The notes: generated by a model from the sequence alone, not told the origin. Counted from the stretch's first letter, positions 26,254-35,525 are shown. The stretch is 64,000 nt of DNA from Pseudomonadota bacterium (GCA_023403845.1 JAEYDL010000011.1:9716-73715); one strand, 5' to 3'. Translations and numbers: made by a program.

Positions 26254-27396
26254 GTGCGCAAGACAGTTTACTGGATTGAAGGAGACGGCATCGGCCCGGA
26301 CGTGTGGAAAAGCGCCCGCCCCGTTCTGGATGAGGCGATTCGCCTGAGCTACGGGGACGAACGCGCCTTCGACTGGCAGGAACTCCTCGCCGGAGAAAAG
26401 GCGCTCAGGGAAACGGGGCAGCTTCTGCCCGAAGAAACGCTGAATACCCTGCGCGGTGCGGAACTCGCCATCAAGGGTCCTCTCGGTACGCCCGTCGGCA
26501 CCGGCTTCCGCAGCCTGAACGTCACCCTCCGGCAGACGCTGGATCTCTACGCCTGCATCCGGCCCGTGCGTTATTTCGAGGGCATCGAGTCTCCATTGAA
26601 ACACCCCGAACGGGTGAATATGACCATCTTCCGCGAAAACACCGAAGACGTATACGCGGGCATCGAATACAAGGCCGGAACGCCTGAAGCAGCCCGCCTC
26701 ATAGCCTTCCTGCGCGACGAACTGGGAGCCAATGTGGACGCGGACGCCGCCGTGGGCATCAAGCCCATGACCGAAAAGGGTTCCAAACGCCTCGTGCGCG
26801 CGGCCATCCGTCATGCCCTCGCGCACAACCTGCCCAGCGTGACCCTCGTGCACAAGGGCAACATCATGAAATTCACGGAAGGCGCGTTCCGCCAGCATGG
26901 CTATGATCTCGCCCGCGAGGAATTCGCCGATCTGACCACCACGGAATCCGAAGCCGCTCCGGGCAGACTCGTCATCAAGGACCGCATTGCCGACGCCATG
27001 TTTCAGGAAGCCCTGATCCGTCCCGAACAGTACAGCGTGCTCGCCACACCCAATCTGAACGGCGACTACATTTCGGATGCGCTGGCCGCGCAGGTTGGCG
27101 GTCTGGGTCTCGCCCCCGGCGTCAACATGTCGGATACACTGGGCTTCTTCGAAGCCACCCACGGCACTGCCCCCTCGCTGGCGGGCAAGGACCGGGCCAA
27201 CCCCGGCAGCGTGATTCTCAGCGGCGCGCTTATGCTCGAACATATCGGCTGGCAGGAAGCCGCAGACCGCATCTATCGGGCCGTAAACAGGGTCATCGCC
27301 CAGCGCACGGTCACAGAGGACCTCGCCGCCCAGATGGAAGGCGCGACAACCCTCGGCTGCCGCGCCTTCGGCGAAGCCATCATCAACAATCTGTAA
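26254..27396 (+). CDS. icd: Isocitrate dehydrogenase (NADP-type)
   Basis: Oxidatively decarboxylates isocitrate to 2-oxoglutarate, which supplies glutamate in organisms with an incomplete citric acid cycle. The start region VYWIEGDGIGPDVW, the isocitrate-binding NMTIFRENTEDVYAGIEY, LVHKGNIMKFTEGAF and ATPNLNGDYISDALAAQ are clear. I choose the GTG at 26254, with AAGGA 8 bases upstream and 14 bases past the preceding stop; an ATG at 26218 overlaps the upstream gene. The 380-residue length fits. Cofactor choice is inferred from family resemblance. Confidence 0.93.
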   Translation: MRKTVYWIEGDGIGPDVWKSARPVLDEAIRLSYGDERAFDWQELLAGEKALRETGQLLPEETLNTLRGAELAIKGPLGTPVGTGFRSLNVTLRQTLDLYACIRPVRYFEGIESPLKHPERVNMTIFRENTEDVYAGIEYKAGTPEAARLIAFLRDELGANVDADAAVGIKPMTEKGSKRLVRAAIRHALAHNLPSVTLVHKGNIMKFTEGAFRQHGYDLAREEFADLTTTESEAAPGRLVIKDRIADAMFQEALIRPEQYSVLATPNLNGDYISDALAAQVGGLGLAPGVNMSDTLGFFEATHGTAPSLAGKDRANPGSVILSGALMLEHIGWQEAADRIYRAVNRVIAQRTVTEDLAAQMEGATTLGCRAFGEAIINNL

Positions 27397-27409
27397 TTCA
27401 TATCTTATT

Positions 27410-27449
27410 CGGAGGCATTCGGAATTCTCCGGGTTTTCGAATGCCTCCG
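27410..27449 (+). terminator. Large hairpin after icd
   Basis: A perfect 12-bp stem, CGGAGGCATTCG with CGAATGCCTCCG, encloses a 16-base loop ending in TTTT. No U-tract follows the stem, so it may protect the icd mRNA 3' end more than it terminates. Confidence 0.5.
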
Positions 27450-27657
27450 GCATGTTCCCGACATGGCGTCTCTACTGGACAAGAGCTTTCAGGCACGATA
27501 AGAGCTTTTCCATGCACCGTATGTTCTCATCCACACACCTCTTTTCTGACGCAATTCCGCAACTCCGGACTGCCGTCTTTTGCTGTACTCTTCCGGCGGA
27601 AGAAAATCCCGCTGAAATCCCCTCCAGTGTTTCCGGTCCCCGCCTTTCCGCTCTGAC

Positions 27658-27696
<39 letters not shown>

Positions 27697-27741
27697 CCGG
27701 TCCTAGCCTTGTAGCCAACGCTTTCCCCTGCCCGGCAATAC

Positions 27742-27783
27742 AGCCCGCCACGCGCATGTCTTTTCTGCGCGCAGCGGGCTTTT
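27742..27783 (+). terminator. Terminator-like structure before the glycan operon
   Basis: An outer stem AGCCCGC/GCGGGCT (27742-27748 with 27774-27780) and an inner GCGCA/TGCGC stem are followed by TTTTCG. It stands 75 bases before the HTH gene and would stop transcription arriving from icd or from across the GA repeat. Confidence 0.6.
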
Positions 27784-27858
27784 CGCGTTCTCTCTTCTTC
27801 TGTCCGAACGAAAATTCCCCTGCTTCTCCCGCTGCCCTGCTGGCCAGGAGTTCATGCC

Positions 27859-28113
27859 ATGCCTGAATACATCGAACTCTCCCGGCTGGAGCGCCTTATT
27901 ATCTGGATGAGAAGAAACAACATCAATTTCAGTGAAATAGGTGAATCACTCGGCATAACTCGCATGTCTGCCGGTCGCCTGTGCAAGGCGGAACGCATTC
28001 CTTCCTCACGCCATCGGGAGCTTGTCCAGCTAGGCATTCCGACCGATCTGCTTCCCCCGGCCGAGGATGTCAGACGCGGACCGAAGACCGGAACCCCCAG
28101 AATAAGGCGATAA
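27859..28113 (+). CDS. Small helix-turn-helix protein
   Basis: An 84-residue protein whose centre (about residues 22-52, INFSEIGESLGITRMSAGRLCKAERIPSSRH) has the spacing of a Cro/C1-type helix-turn-helix: helix, GITRMSAGRL recognition helix, then a third helix. The C terminus is basic (RRGPKTGTPRIRR). CAGGAG lies 8 bases before the ATG. As the first gene of the glycan operon, with the GA repeat upstream, it could be a local regulator; this is inference. Confidence 0.65.
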   Translation: MPEYIELSRLERLIIWMRRNNINFSEIGESLGITRMSAGRLCKAERIPSSRHRELVQLGIPTDLLPPAEDVRRGPKTGTPRIRR

Positions 28114-28117
28114 CGGC

Positions 28118-29239
28118 ATGAAGCTCAAACTCCTCTGGAAACGACTTCCCCAGCCGTTTCGTCTGGGCATCCTTTCTGTCCTCTGCTTCTTCATGGCCCG
28201 CAAAAGAACGGTAGTCCCGAATGGCCATATTTATGTAGCTGGTGAGTTTCACAAGAGCAGCGGCATCGCGGAATCCGCCCGTCTCTATGCGGAGCAGAAG
28301 AAGCGGGAAGGATTTCAGGTAACGCTTGTGGACATCACGGCGGAAACGCTTCAGAGTTTATGCCTTTCCCCTGAGGAATCCAAAGCGGTCAACCCGGCGT
28401 CATTACCCGAAACTTCAAATGGAGGCACTGTTGTTCTCCATGTCAATCCTCCTCAGTTTCATCTTGCCCTGTGCCGACTTGGAAAACACTTCCTGTCCAA
28501 TAAACGGATTATTGCCTACTGGGCATGGGAATTACAGGAACTGCCCGCTGTCTGGCAGCATGCGCTCCAGTATGCGGACGCCTTTGAAGTACCCAGCCAT
28601 TTCGTTCGGGAGGCCATTCAACGGCATACGAACAAACCCGTTACGGTGGTTCCCCATGCGGTCCGTACGCCGCAACATCGCAAATCTTCCTATATGGAGG
28701 ACGGCGTTCTTCGTTGTCTGTTCATCTTCAATATGGCGTCCTCATTCGAACGAAAAAATCCGCTGGCCGCGCTGAGAGCGTTTCAGGAAGCCTTCATCCC
28801 CGGTCAGGCCGAACTGACCTTCAAGATAAGCGAACCAGATGCCGATCCGGACGCACTGGCCAAACTGCAGCTCATGGCATCCCAGGTGCCGGGAACTACG
28901 ATCATCACCGAGCACTATTCCAGGACCCAACTCGACGATCTCTATCTGCGGCATGACGTCTACCTGTCCCTGCACCGTTCGGAAGGGTATGGCCTGACCA
29001 TTCGGGAAGCCATGCTGCACGGTCTTCATGCGGTCGCCACCGGATGGTCCGGCAATATGGACTTCATGCAGGGGCCGCTGGCCCACCCTGTTCCCTGCAC
29101 GCTTGTCCCAGTAAATATGGCATCCGGCCCCTTCAAGGGCATCAAGGGTGTGTGGGCCGAAGCGGATGCCTCGGCAGCGGCGGACATTCTGCGTCGCCTG
29201 CGCGTGCAGCTTTCCCGCAATGGGGCAACCGCATGCTGA
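28118..29239 (+). CDS. Glycosyltransferase, GT4-like GT-B fold
   Basis: The 373-residue protein has a GT-B layout. The N-terminal half has GHIYVAGEFHKSSGIAESARLY, like the glycine-rich entry of GT4 enzymes. The C-terminal half has HRSEGYGLTIREAMLHGLHAVATGWSGNMDFM, matching the GT4 donor site (E-x7-E, here EGYGLTIREAM). Residues 1-28 include a hydrophobic patch that could attach it to the membrane. It probably adds a sugar during LPS or other surface glycan assembly; donor and acceptor are unknown. It overlaps the ABC gene by 7 bases. Confidence 0.83.
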   Translation: MKLKLLWKRLPQPFRLGILSVLCFFMARKRTVVPNGHIYVAGEFHKSSGIAESARLYAEQKKREGFQVTLVDITAETLQSLCLSPEESKAVNPASLPETSNGGTVVLHVNPPQFHLALCRLGKHFLSNKRIIAYWAWELQELPAVWQHALQYADAFEVPSHFVREAIQRHTNKPVTVVPHAVRTPQHRKSSYMEDGVLRCLFIFNMASSFERKNPLAALRAFQEAFIPGQAELTFKISEPDADPDALAKLQLMASQVPGTTIITEHYSRTQLDDLYLRHDVYLSLHRSEGYGLTIREAMLHGLHAVATGWSGNMDFMQGPLAHPVPCTLVPVNMASGPFKGIKGVWAEADASAAADILRRLRVQLSRNGATAC

Positions 29240-31071
29240 AATTCGATCTTCTGATTACCAATCTTCGCCGAATCTATGCCGTCCTGAACCCTCCCCTCAG
29301 GCGACGGGTACGCGTTCTGTTCGTCCTGATGATGCTGCAGGGAATCATCGAGCTTTCGAGCATCTTTGCGCTGACGGGATTCTTTACCGTGCTCAATGCG
29401 CCGCAGATGTTCGCAGCGTCTTCCCATGTGCAGGCTCTTGCCTCCCGTTTCCCGTTTCTGCTTTCTCTTCTTGAAGATCCCAGAAGACTGGTTCTCTGGG
29501 CCTCGGTCTTTCCCATCGCGCTCATCTGCCTCAAGAATCTGTTCGCCTTTCTGGTTCAGCGGCAGTCGGCCCTGCTTGGCGAACATGTAGCCAGCTATAT
29601 CGGTACCGGCATCATGACGCGTTTTCTCTATATGCCCTACAGCTGGCATCTTTCCTCTGCGAGCGGAGAGGCGCTTACCCAAATGCAATGGCGGTTCAAT
29701 CTGGGCCAGATGCTCATTCATATTCTGAACGCCAGCGGCAACCTGATTACCGTCGCGCTGCTCTTTGCCGGCCTTATTTTTTACTCGCCCGGCGTCACGC
29801 TCTCATCCATCGGCTTCATGCTTCTTGTTTCCGTCACGGTCTACCGGCTTCTGAGAAAACGCATTGATATGGCCTCTGTTCAGGCCGCTCAGTATCAGGG
29901 AGAAGAGACACAGGCCACCATGACCGCCATACAGGGCATCAGGGAACTGCTCATCTATCAGCAGCAACCCGTCTTTCTCAAGGCCATCGCCCGCAATATC
30001 GAAAAGGGGATGCCACCCCGGACGTTTTTGAACATAAGCCCCGCAGTTCCTTCATGGTGCCTTGAAAGCGCGGGATTCCTGCTGATCTGGATTGCCATAT
30101 TTCTGCTTGTCGCAATTCAGGACGCTTCACTTACCGTCATTACCACGACCGTCGCCCTGTTGACCCTCACCGCCTGGCGTGTCCTTCCCTCTCTGAACAG
30201 GGTCGTTGGTTCCATAGTGTGCATCAAGGGTTTTGAGGCTACGGCACTGGGCTGTCTCGATTATTTTTCACGCCTTGAAGAACTTCCTCCGGAGGCTCAG
30301 TCACCTCCCGCCAAAGAATTCGCCATTCGGGAATCCATCAGTTTTGACCATGTTTCCTACCGCTATCCCGGAGCCACGGAAGACGCGCTCAAGGATATCT
30401 CCATATCCATTCCATTGGGAGCGACTATCGGCGTTGTGGGACGTTCGGGAGCAGGCAAAAGCACGTTCATCAATGTCCTGAGCGGACTGTTGCCGCCGAC
30501 TTCCGGAGAAATGCTCGCCGACGGCGTCCCTCTGCGAGGCAGCCATCTCACGGCCTATCGCCGCCGGATTGGCTACGTCCCTCAGACACCCTATCTGCTT
30601 GCGGGCAGCGTGGCTCAAAATGTGGCTTTCAGCGAATGGGGGCAGCCGATTGATGAAGCTCGCGTCAAAAAGGCCTGCCGGGAAGCGGCCATAGATTTTT
30701 TGGGAGAAGGTTGTGAGCGCATTGACACACGGGTCGGAAACGGGGGCGCCGGACTCTCCGGCGGACAGGCCCAGCGTGTTTCCATCGCCCGCGCTCTCTT
30801 TGTAAATCCGGCCCTTCTCATTTTCGATGAAGCGACCAGCGCTCTGGATCAGGCCAGTGAATCCCTAATTCAGGAAGCCGTCCATAAGGGACAAGGAAAG
30901 CGAACCACCATTATCGCGGCTCACAGACTGAGCACACTTGAAATCTGTGATGAAATTATCTGGATCGAGGGAGGAAAAATTTTTGCAAGAGGTTCACCAC
31001 ATTATTTATTACACCATTATTCGTCAGAAATAACACAACAGTATACAAATAATAAAAAGGAACTTCAATGA
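29233..31071 (+). CDS. ABC exporter, PglK/MsbA-like lipid-linked glycan flippase
   Basis: A 612-residue half-transporter: six membrane segments (about 1-330), then a nucleotide-binding domain with Walker A GRSGAGKST, signature LSGGQAQR, Walker B LLIFDEATSALD and the switch His in AAHRLST. The early QGIIELSSIFALTGFFTV resembles PglK, which flips lipid-linked oligosaccharide. The neighbours suggest a glycan cargo. The start at 29233 overlaps the preceding gene. The last about 100 bases turn AT-rich, unlike the rest of the gene, which suggests a recombination junction. Confidence 0.85.
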   Translation: MLKFDLLITNLRRIYAVLNPPLRRRVRVLFVLMMLQGIIELSSIFALTGFFTVLNAPQMFAASSHVQALASRFPFLLSLLEDPRRLVLWASVFPIALICLKNLFAFLVQRQSALLGEHVASYIGTGIMTRFLYMPYSWHLSSASGEALTQMQWRFNLGQMLIHILNASGNLITVALLFAGLIFYSPGVTLSSIGFMLLVSVTVYRLLRKRIDMASVQAAQYQGEETQATMTAIQGIRELLIYQQQPVFLKAIARNIEKGMPPRTFLNISPAVPSWCLESAGFLLIWIAIFLLVAIQDASLTVITTTVALLTLTAWRVLPSLNRVVGSIVCIKGFEATALGCLDYFSRLEELPPEAQSPPAKEFAIRESISFDHVSYRYPGATEDALKDISISIPLGATIGVVGRSGAGKSTFINVLSGLLPPTSGEMLADGVPLRGSHLTAYRRRIGYVPQTPYLLAGSVAQNVAFSEWGQPIDEARVKKACREAAIDFLGEGCERIDTRVGNGGAGLSGGQAQRVSIARALFVNPALLIFDEATSALDQASESLIQEAVHKGQGKRTTIIAAHRLSTLEICDEIIWIEGGKIFARGSPHYLLHHYSSEITQQYTNNKKELQ

Positions 31072-31754
31072 ATACTTTAAATCAACCTCTTTGCCCTGTC
31101 TGTGGAAATACAACTACAGTATTAGAAAATAACCTGAGTCGTTGCGGACGTTGTCTGCATATTTTTGAAACGGATTTGAAGGCAACCTGCTCCTATGATG
31201 CAACCTATCTTGAAACCTATATACATCATACTACATGCGACACTATGTCTGCTGCGCGTGCCGGTATAGTTCTTGGTACACTTAAGTTACCTATTGGATC
31301 TAAAATTCTTGATATTGGTTATGCCAATGGAGCCTTTCTCAAGGCTATGGAACACATTGGATATGATGTTTATGGAATGGATCTGCATGGTAAGGATATG
31401 GGAATACGTGAAGTCCAATTTGATACTCCCATTGTTTATGATCTTGTTTGTTTTTTTGACTCAATTGAGCATTTTGAAAACCCAAAAACTGTCTATCAAT
31501 TACAAACACATAGTGTAATTATCAGCCTTCCTATGCGCCCTTCATTTTTCCCAGCATATCCACAAAAATGGAAACACTATAAACCTGGTGAACATTTGCA
31601 TTACTTTTCTCCAGAAAGTCTTGACTATTTTATGCGTGGGTGGGGTATGACACGGCGCATCGCTTCAGGCAACCCTGAAGATATTGTACGTGGTCGATTG
31701 ACTGTCGATGGTTTGACATATCCTAATATTTATACAGCAGTTTATACGAGATAA
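31068..31754 (+). CDS. SAM-dependent methyltransferase with N-terminal zinc ribbon
   Basis: The 228-residue protein begins with a CPVCGN...CGRC zinc ribbon (residues 9-30) and continues with a class I methyltransferase: motif I reads ILDIGYANGAFLKAM (about 79-93), acidic motif II VYGMDLHG, and later VCFFDSIEHFENP. The layout fits methyltransferases that modify sugars in glycan loci. It starts in the ABC stop (ATGA). Codon use is AT-rich compared with upstream genes, a sign of transfer. Confidence 0.82.
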   Translation: MNTLNQPLCPVCGNTTTVLENNLSRCGRCLHIFETDLKATCSYDATYLETYIHHTTCDTMSAARAGIVLGTLKLPIGSKILDIGYANGAFLKAMEHIGYDVYGMDLHGKDMGIREVQFDTPIVYDLVCFFDSIEHFENPKTVYQLQTHSVIISLPMRPSFFPAYPQKWKHYKPGEHLHYFSPESLDYFMRGWGMTRRIASGNPEDIVRGRLTVDGLTYPNIYTAVYTR

Positions 31755-31757
31755 ATT

Positions 31758-33206
31758 ATGCGTAATATAAATAAATTTATATTTTATATTTCACATATAA
31801 AAATATTTAAGGCATTAGCAAAACATATACTTCCTAATATCATGATCATATATTTAAAAAAATATATATATAAACAATATAATATCAAAAACTCACAAAG
31901 TTTATTTAAAGAAAAAATTGATAATACAAAATGTAAGGGCATTATATTTGTGTACCATATGGGACTTGGTGATGCATTATTTACTACGCCACTTATTGCT
32001 GAATGTAAAAAAACATGGCCTAATATACCAATTCATGTTGCTATATCAAGCACAATGGATGAAGTCAATTCACCTATTGTTTTAGATTTATTACGTTTAG
32101 ATCCCAATATAGATAATCTTAGTACATATGTTGGAAAAACAAATGATATTTGGTTAAATTATGATAGATCAAAAGTAAATATTCCAGATGGTTTTATTAT
32201 GGAACCGATACTATGGAATCCTTCTTATGAATACAGGACAGATAATATACTTAAATCGTATGGATTTAAAACAGATATTACAAATATAAAACCTATTGTT
32301 TACCATCCATCGAAAGTAACTAAAAATGTAGAAGAAGTATTACATAAAATAAATTCTAAAAATATAATATTTTTTCATCTTGATACAAGATCAAGTCATT
32401 ACACATATCCATATAAAGAAAAATTGGCAGAGATTTTTATAGATAATAATTTTACCATTATCTCATTTACACATATAAATACAAAAAATAAGAACCTCAT
32501 CAATATAGATACAAAATATTTTTCAATCGAAGATACAATTTCACTATTTTCTTATTTTAAAGAAAATAATATAACTATACATGGAATATGTGTACAGTCT
32601 TTCCTCTGGCCATTAAGTTATGCTTTTAGTATAGATATTATAGGGTTAAATATTTTTAATGATCCTTTTATATCAAACTATACATCGAAAAACATTCATG
32701 TAATATCTTCATGGTCTTACCCATATCTAGATAAAAAAAATATCACTTATCTGCCAAGCAAGATAAGAAGATCAATTCCTTCACGAGGCGATATTCTAGT
32801 ATCTGATTATAAACCAGAAGACATATATACAGTATATACAAAAACTTTTTTAAATAAAAATACGCATTCTAATACGACGCATACCCCTATTACTTCATAC
32901 GATCATTTATTAAATTTTAAAAACAATATTAAAGAAATAAACATTGAAATTAGCAATTACTGCAATAGAAAATGCGAATATTGTCCAAACTCAATGTATA
33001 AAAACAAAGACTATACAAGCATTAAAGATAATACCCTTAAAAAAATACTAAACGAGCTCAATCAAATATCATATTCAAAAACAATAACACTGCATTTATA
33101 CAACGAACCAATGTTTGATAAAGACATATTTATAAATTCAATATCAATGATAAAAAAATATATTCCTGAATCTTGTGTATATATTTTACAAATGGAGATT
33201 TCATAG
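31758..33206 (+). CDS. GT9-like glycosyltransferase fused to radical SAM domain (frame broken)
   Basis: Residues about 60-340 resemble the GT9 heptosyltransferase fold: FVYHMGLGDALFTTPLIAECKKTWPN is the classic first motif. Residues about 393-470 start a radical SAM domain: EISNYCNRKCEYCPNS has Cys402, Cys406 and Cys409 (CxxxCxxC), then LHLYNEPMFD, a GEP-type motif. The frame ends at 33206 in mid-domain, and the rest follows in another frame from 33188. One more T in the TTTT at 33184-33187 restores a reading of about 654 residues. The gene is very AT-rich. A fusion of these two domains suggests sugar transfer joined to radical modification; this is inference. Confidence 0.7.
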   Translation: MRNINKFIFYISHIKIFKALAKHILPNIMIIYLKKYIYKQYNIKNSQSLFKEKIDNTKCKGIIFVYHMGLGDALFTTPLIAECKKTWPNIPIHVAISSTMDEVNSPIVLDLLRLDPNIDNLSTYVGKTNDIWLNYDRSKVNIPDGFIMEPILWNPSYEYRTDNILKSYGFKTDITNIKPIVYHPSKVTKNVEEVLHKINSKNIIFFHLDTRSSHYTYPYKEKLAEIFIDNNFTIISFTHINTKNKNLINIDTKYFSIEDTISLFSYFKENNITIHGICVQSFLWPLSYAFSIDIIGLNIFNDPFISNYTSKNIHVISSWSYPYLDKKNITYLPSKIRRSIPSRGDILVSDYKPEDIYTVYTKTFLNKNTHSNTTHTPITSYDHLLNFKNNIKEINIEISNYCNRKCEYCPNSMYKNKDYTSIKDNTLKKILNELNQISYSKTITLHLYNEPMFDKDIFINSISMIKKYIPESCVYILQMEIS

Positions 33207-33721
33207 ACAATTACAATCTAAATATACTTTCTAAATATATAAACAGAATAAATATAACATTACATTACACAAATAAATTTGATACAGATATACAGACGGA
33301 AAAATTTTTAAAATTTATAAAAAAGTTTAATATAAAAAGTAAATTACACTCAAACAAAGGAATAATGTACTGCGAAAAAAATATCAACAACATGATACTG
33401 CATATAGAATCAAGAAACTTTTTGCTATATGGACAAGACAGAGGAGGTTTAATAAATAAGTCCATATTTAAAAATATTCGTAATTTTTCCTGTGGACTAC
33501 CTAAATGGCAATTTAATATAAATTACCTAGGCGAGGTATATCCATGCTGCAATATATACCCAAGAGATATTAACCAAAAATATAAATTGGGTGACGTAAA
33601 CGAAAGTAGTATTTTTGATATATATTCATCACACCAGTATCAAAATTTTATTAAATCAGTATCTCAAAATAACCCTGCACAATTCCCTCCTTGTTGCCAT
33701 ACATGTACAGACCCCAGGTGA
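33173..33721 (+). CDS. C-terminal part of the fusion: radical SAM end and SPASM-like domain
   Basis: This frame overlaps the end of the previous one and continues its radical SAM barrel: IYFTNGDFIDNYNLN corresponds to the family's TNG strand. The C terminus has SPASM-like auxiliary cluster cysteines: Cys in FSCGLPKW, the pair in VYPCCNIYPRD, the region YKLGDVNESSIFDIYSS, then PPCCHTCTDPR. There is no plausible independent start (only a TTG at 33173), so it is part of the gene at 31758. GmhA begins 3 bases after its stop. Confidence 0.7.
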   Translation: MCIYFTNGDFIDNYNLNILSKYINRINITLHYTNKFDTDIQTEKFLKFIKKFNIKSKLHSNKGIMYCEKNINNMILHIESRNFLLYGQDRGGLINKSIFKNIRNFSCGLPKWQFNINYLGEVYPCCNIYPRDINQKYKLGDVNESSIFDIYSSHQYQNFIKSVSQNNPAQFPPCCHTCTDPR

Positions 33722-33724
33722 TAT

Positions 33725-34285
33725 ATGGTTATTAGTCTTTCAAAATATATTGATGAGCATATAAATTGTTTAAAAAAAGTATACATATGCAATTCTACTA
33801 TTCTCAATGCAACAGGTGTAATCCTTAATACAGTTTCGACTTCTCACAAAATTCTCATTGCCGGCAACGGAGGTTCAGCCGCCGATGCGCAGCATTTTGC
33901 GGCGGAACTCGTGGGCCGTTTTCAAAAGAACCGGCGGGCGCTGCCCTGCATTGCCCTGACTACGGACACATCCAATATCACGGCCATCGGCAATGACTTT
34001 GGTTTCGAACAGATCTTTTCCAGACAGGTGGAGGCGCTGGGCAATCCGGGCGACGTGTTCATCGGTATTTCCACATCGGGGAACTCGGCCAACATCATTG
34101 CCGCCGTGGAGGAGGCCAGAAAACGGCAGATGTACACCATCGGCCTGCTGGGACGGGATGGAGGTGTTCTGAAAGACAAGGTTGACCATGCCGTAGTCAT
34201 TCCGCATGACGTCACCGCACGCATCCAGGAAGCGCACATCTTCATCCTTCATTACTGGGCGGACATGATTGAACGGAGTATCTGA
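33725..34285 (+). CDS. gmhA: Sedoheptulose 7-phosphate isomerase
   Basis: Converts sedoheptulose 7-phosphate to D-glycero-D-manno-heptose 7-phosphate, the first step of heptose synthesis for LPS. The SIS-domain phosphate loop ILIAGNGGSAADAQHFAAELVGRF, then DVFIGISTSGNSANIIAAVEEA and the late QEAHIFILHYWADMIE are typical. The 186-residue length is normal. The first about 40 codons are AT-rich while the rest is GC-rich; the change near 33850 lies in the conserved core and marks the right edge of the AT-rich cassette. It overlaps the kinase gene by one base. Confidence 0.93.
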   Translation: MVISLSKYIDEHINCLKKVYICNSTILNATGVILNTVSTSHKILIAGNGGSAADAQHFAAELVGRFQKNRRALPCIALTTDTSNITAIGNDFGFEQIFSRQVEALGNPGDVFIGISTSGNSANIIAAVEEARKRQMYTIGLLGRDGGVLKDKVDHAVVIPHDVTARIQEAHIFILHYWADMIERSI

Positions 34286-35244
34286 TGCTTTCCTTTGACT
34301 CCCTGAAAATTCTCGTTGTTGGCGATGTGATGCTGGATGAATATATCAGCACGCATGTCAGCCGCATCTCTCCTGAAGCGCCGGTTCCTGTAGCCATCAT
34401 TCGAGATCGCTGGAATGTCCCCGGAGGGGCGGCCAACGTAGCCCGCAATCTGGCCAAACTGGGGTGTGACGTGACTCTTGTCGGCCTCAAGGGAGCAGAC
34501 AAGGGAGGGGAAGAGCTGTCACGCCTCCTTATGCAGGAAGGAATCAGGGACAGACTGCTGACCGTCGAGAATCGCCCCACAATTCGCAAGACGCGCGTCA
34601 TAGCTCAGGGACAACAATTGCTTCGGCTCGACGAGGAAAGACGCACGGACCTTTCCCCGCAAACTCTTGCCGCTCTTCTTGCCGCGACGGACGACTCTTT
34701 CGCCGACGCCGGAGCCGTTGTCCTGTCCGACTACGACAAGGGGGTTTTCCAGTCTCTTGCGGACGGAACATCTCTGTGCCCTCTGATCATATCCCGGGGA
34801 AAGGCAAATGCCATCCCGGTTCTTGTGGACCCCAAGATTTCGTCATGGGAACGCTACGCGGGAGCATCGTGCATCACGCCGAATACGCTTGAGTTCAAAC
34901 AAGTTACTGGATTAACAGAAGATACGGATATGAGCCTTGAGCAGGCTGCCCGCAGGCTCATGGAGGAATTTCAGCTCCAGCGCATTCTTGTGACCCGGAG
35001 CGAAAAGGGCATGCTGCTCATGGAAACGGACGATCAGCCCGTCCATATCCCGGCAAAGGCCCGCGAGGTGGCCGATGTTTCCGGAGCGGGCGATACCGTG
35101 ATCGCCGTACTGGCAGCCTGCGTCGGGAAAGGAATTTCCTGGCATGAGGCCGCCGAAATCGCCAATACGGCAGCCGGGATCGTCGTTGGAAAAGCGGGAA
35201 CAAGTCCCATTGCACTGGAAGAACTTCAGCAAGCCCTGAAGTAA
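34285..35244 (+). CDS. Heptose 7-phosphate kinase (HldE kinase domain, RfaE1)
   Basis: Phosphorylates D-glycero-D-manno-heptose 7-phosphate at C1. PfkB-family marks are LVVGDVMLDEYI at the start, PGGAANVARNLAKLG, VVLSDYDKG and the catalytic DVSGAGDTVIAVLAA. At 319 residues it has only the kinase half; the adenylyltransferase half of bifunctional HldE must be encoded elsewhere. It starts within the gmhA stop (TGATG), so the two successive heptose enzymes are translationally coupled. Confidence 0.93.
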   Translation: MLSFDSLKILVVGDVMLDEYISTHVSRISPEAPVPVAIIRDRWNVPGGAANVARNLAKLGCDVTLVGLKGADKGGEELSRLLMQEGIRDRLLTVENRPTIRKTRVIAQGQQLLRLDEERRTDLSPQTLAALLAATDDSFADAGAVVLSDYDKGVFQSLADGTSLCPLIISRGKANAIPVLVDPKISSWERYAGASCITPNTLEFKQVTGLTEDTDMSLEQAARRLMEEFQLQRILVTRSEKGMLLMETDDQPVHIPAKAREVADVSGAGDTVIAVLAACVGKGISWHEAAEIANTAAGIVVGKAGTSPIALEELQQALK

Positions 35245-35485
35245 CAGTACAGAACAACTTCCTCCCCTCTTTCTGCATCAGGATCAGTCTCTGCAAATCT
35301 CCACCAGCCGGCCTGAAAGAGTTGAAACTGCGCCACTAGCATTCTCGCAGCATCGTCAGGACGAAACACCGGGTTCTCATTCAGTCCGGCAGAACGAACA
35401 GGCGAACCAAAACAGAACGCTTCCTGCAGACGGAACAATCCGGCAAAAAGGAACTTGCGAATTCCCTCCCGGTTTTCTTCTCATG
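35245..35485. other. Gene-free stretch between heptose kinase and hup
   Basis: About 240 bases without a convincing ORF, RNA gene or repeat. With the hup terminator that follows, the gap is about 305 bases. No clear terminator for the glycan operon is visible. Confidence 0.4.
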
Positions 35486-35525
35486 CAAAAACTCCCGGCT
35501 TCTCCGTATGGGAAAAGCCGGGAGT
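35486..35525 (-). terminator. Terminator of hup
   Basis: ACTCCCGGCTT pairs with AAGCCGGGAGT over 11 bp with a 13-base loop. On the minus strand the stem is followed by TTTTTGC. It lies about 25 bases past the hup stop. Confidence 0.88.
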
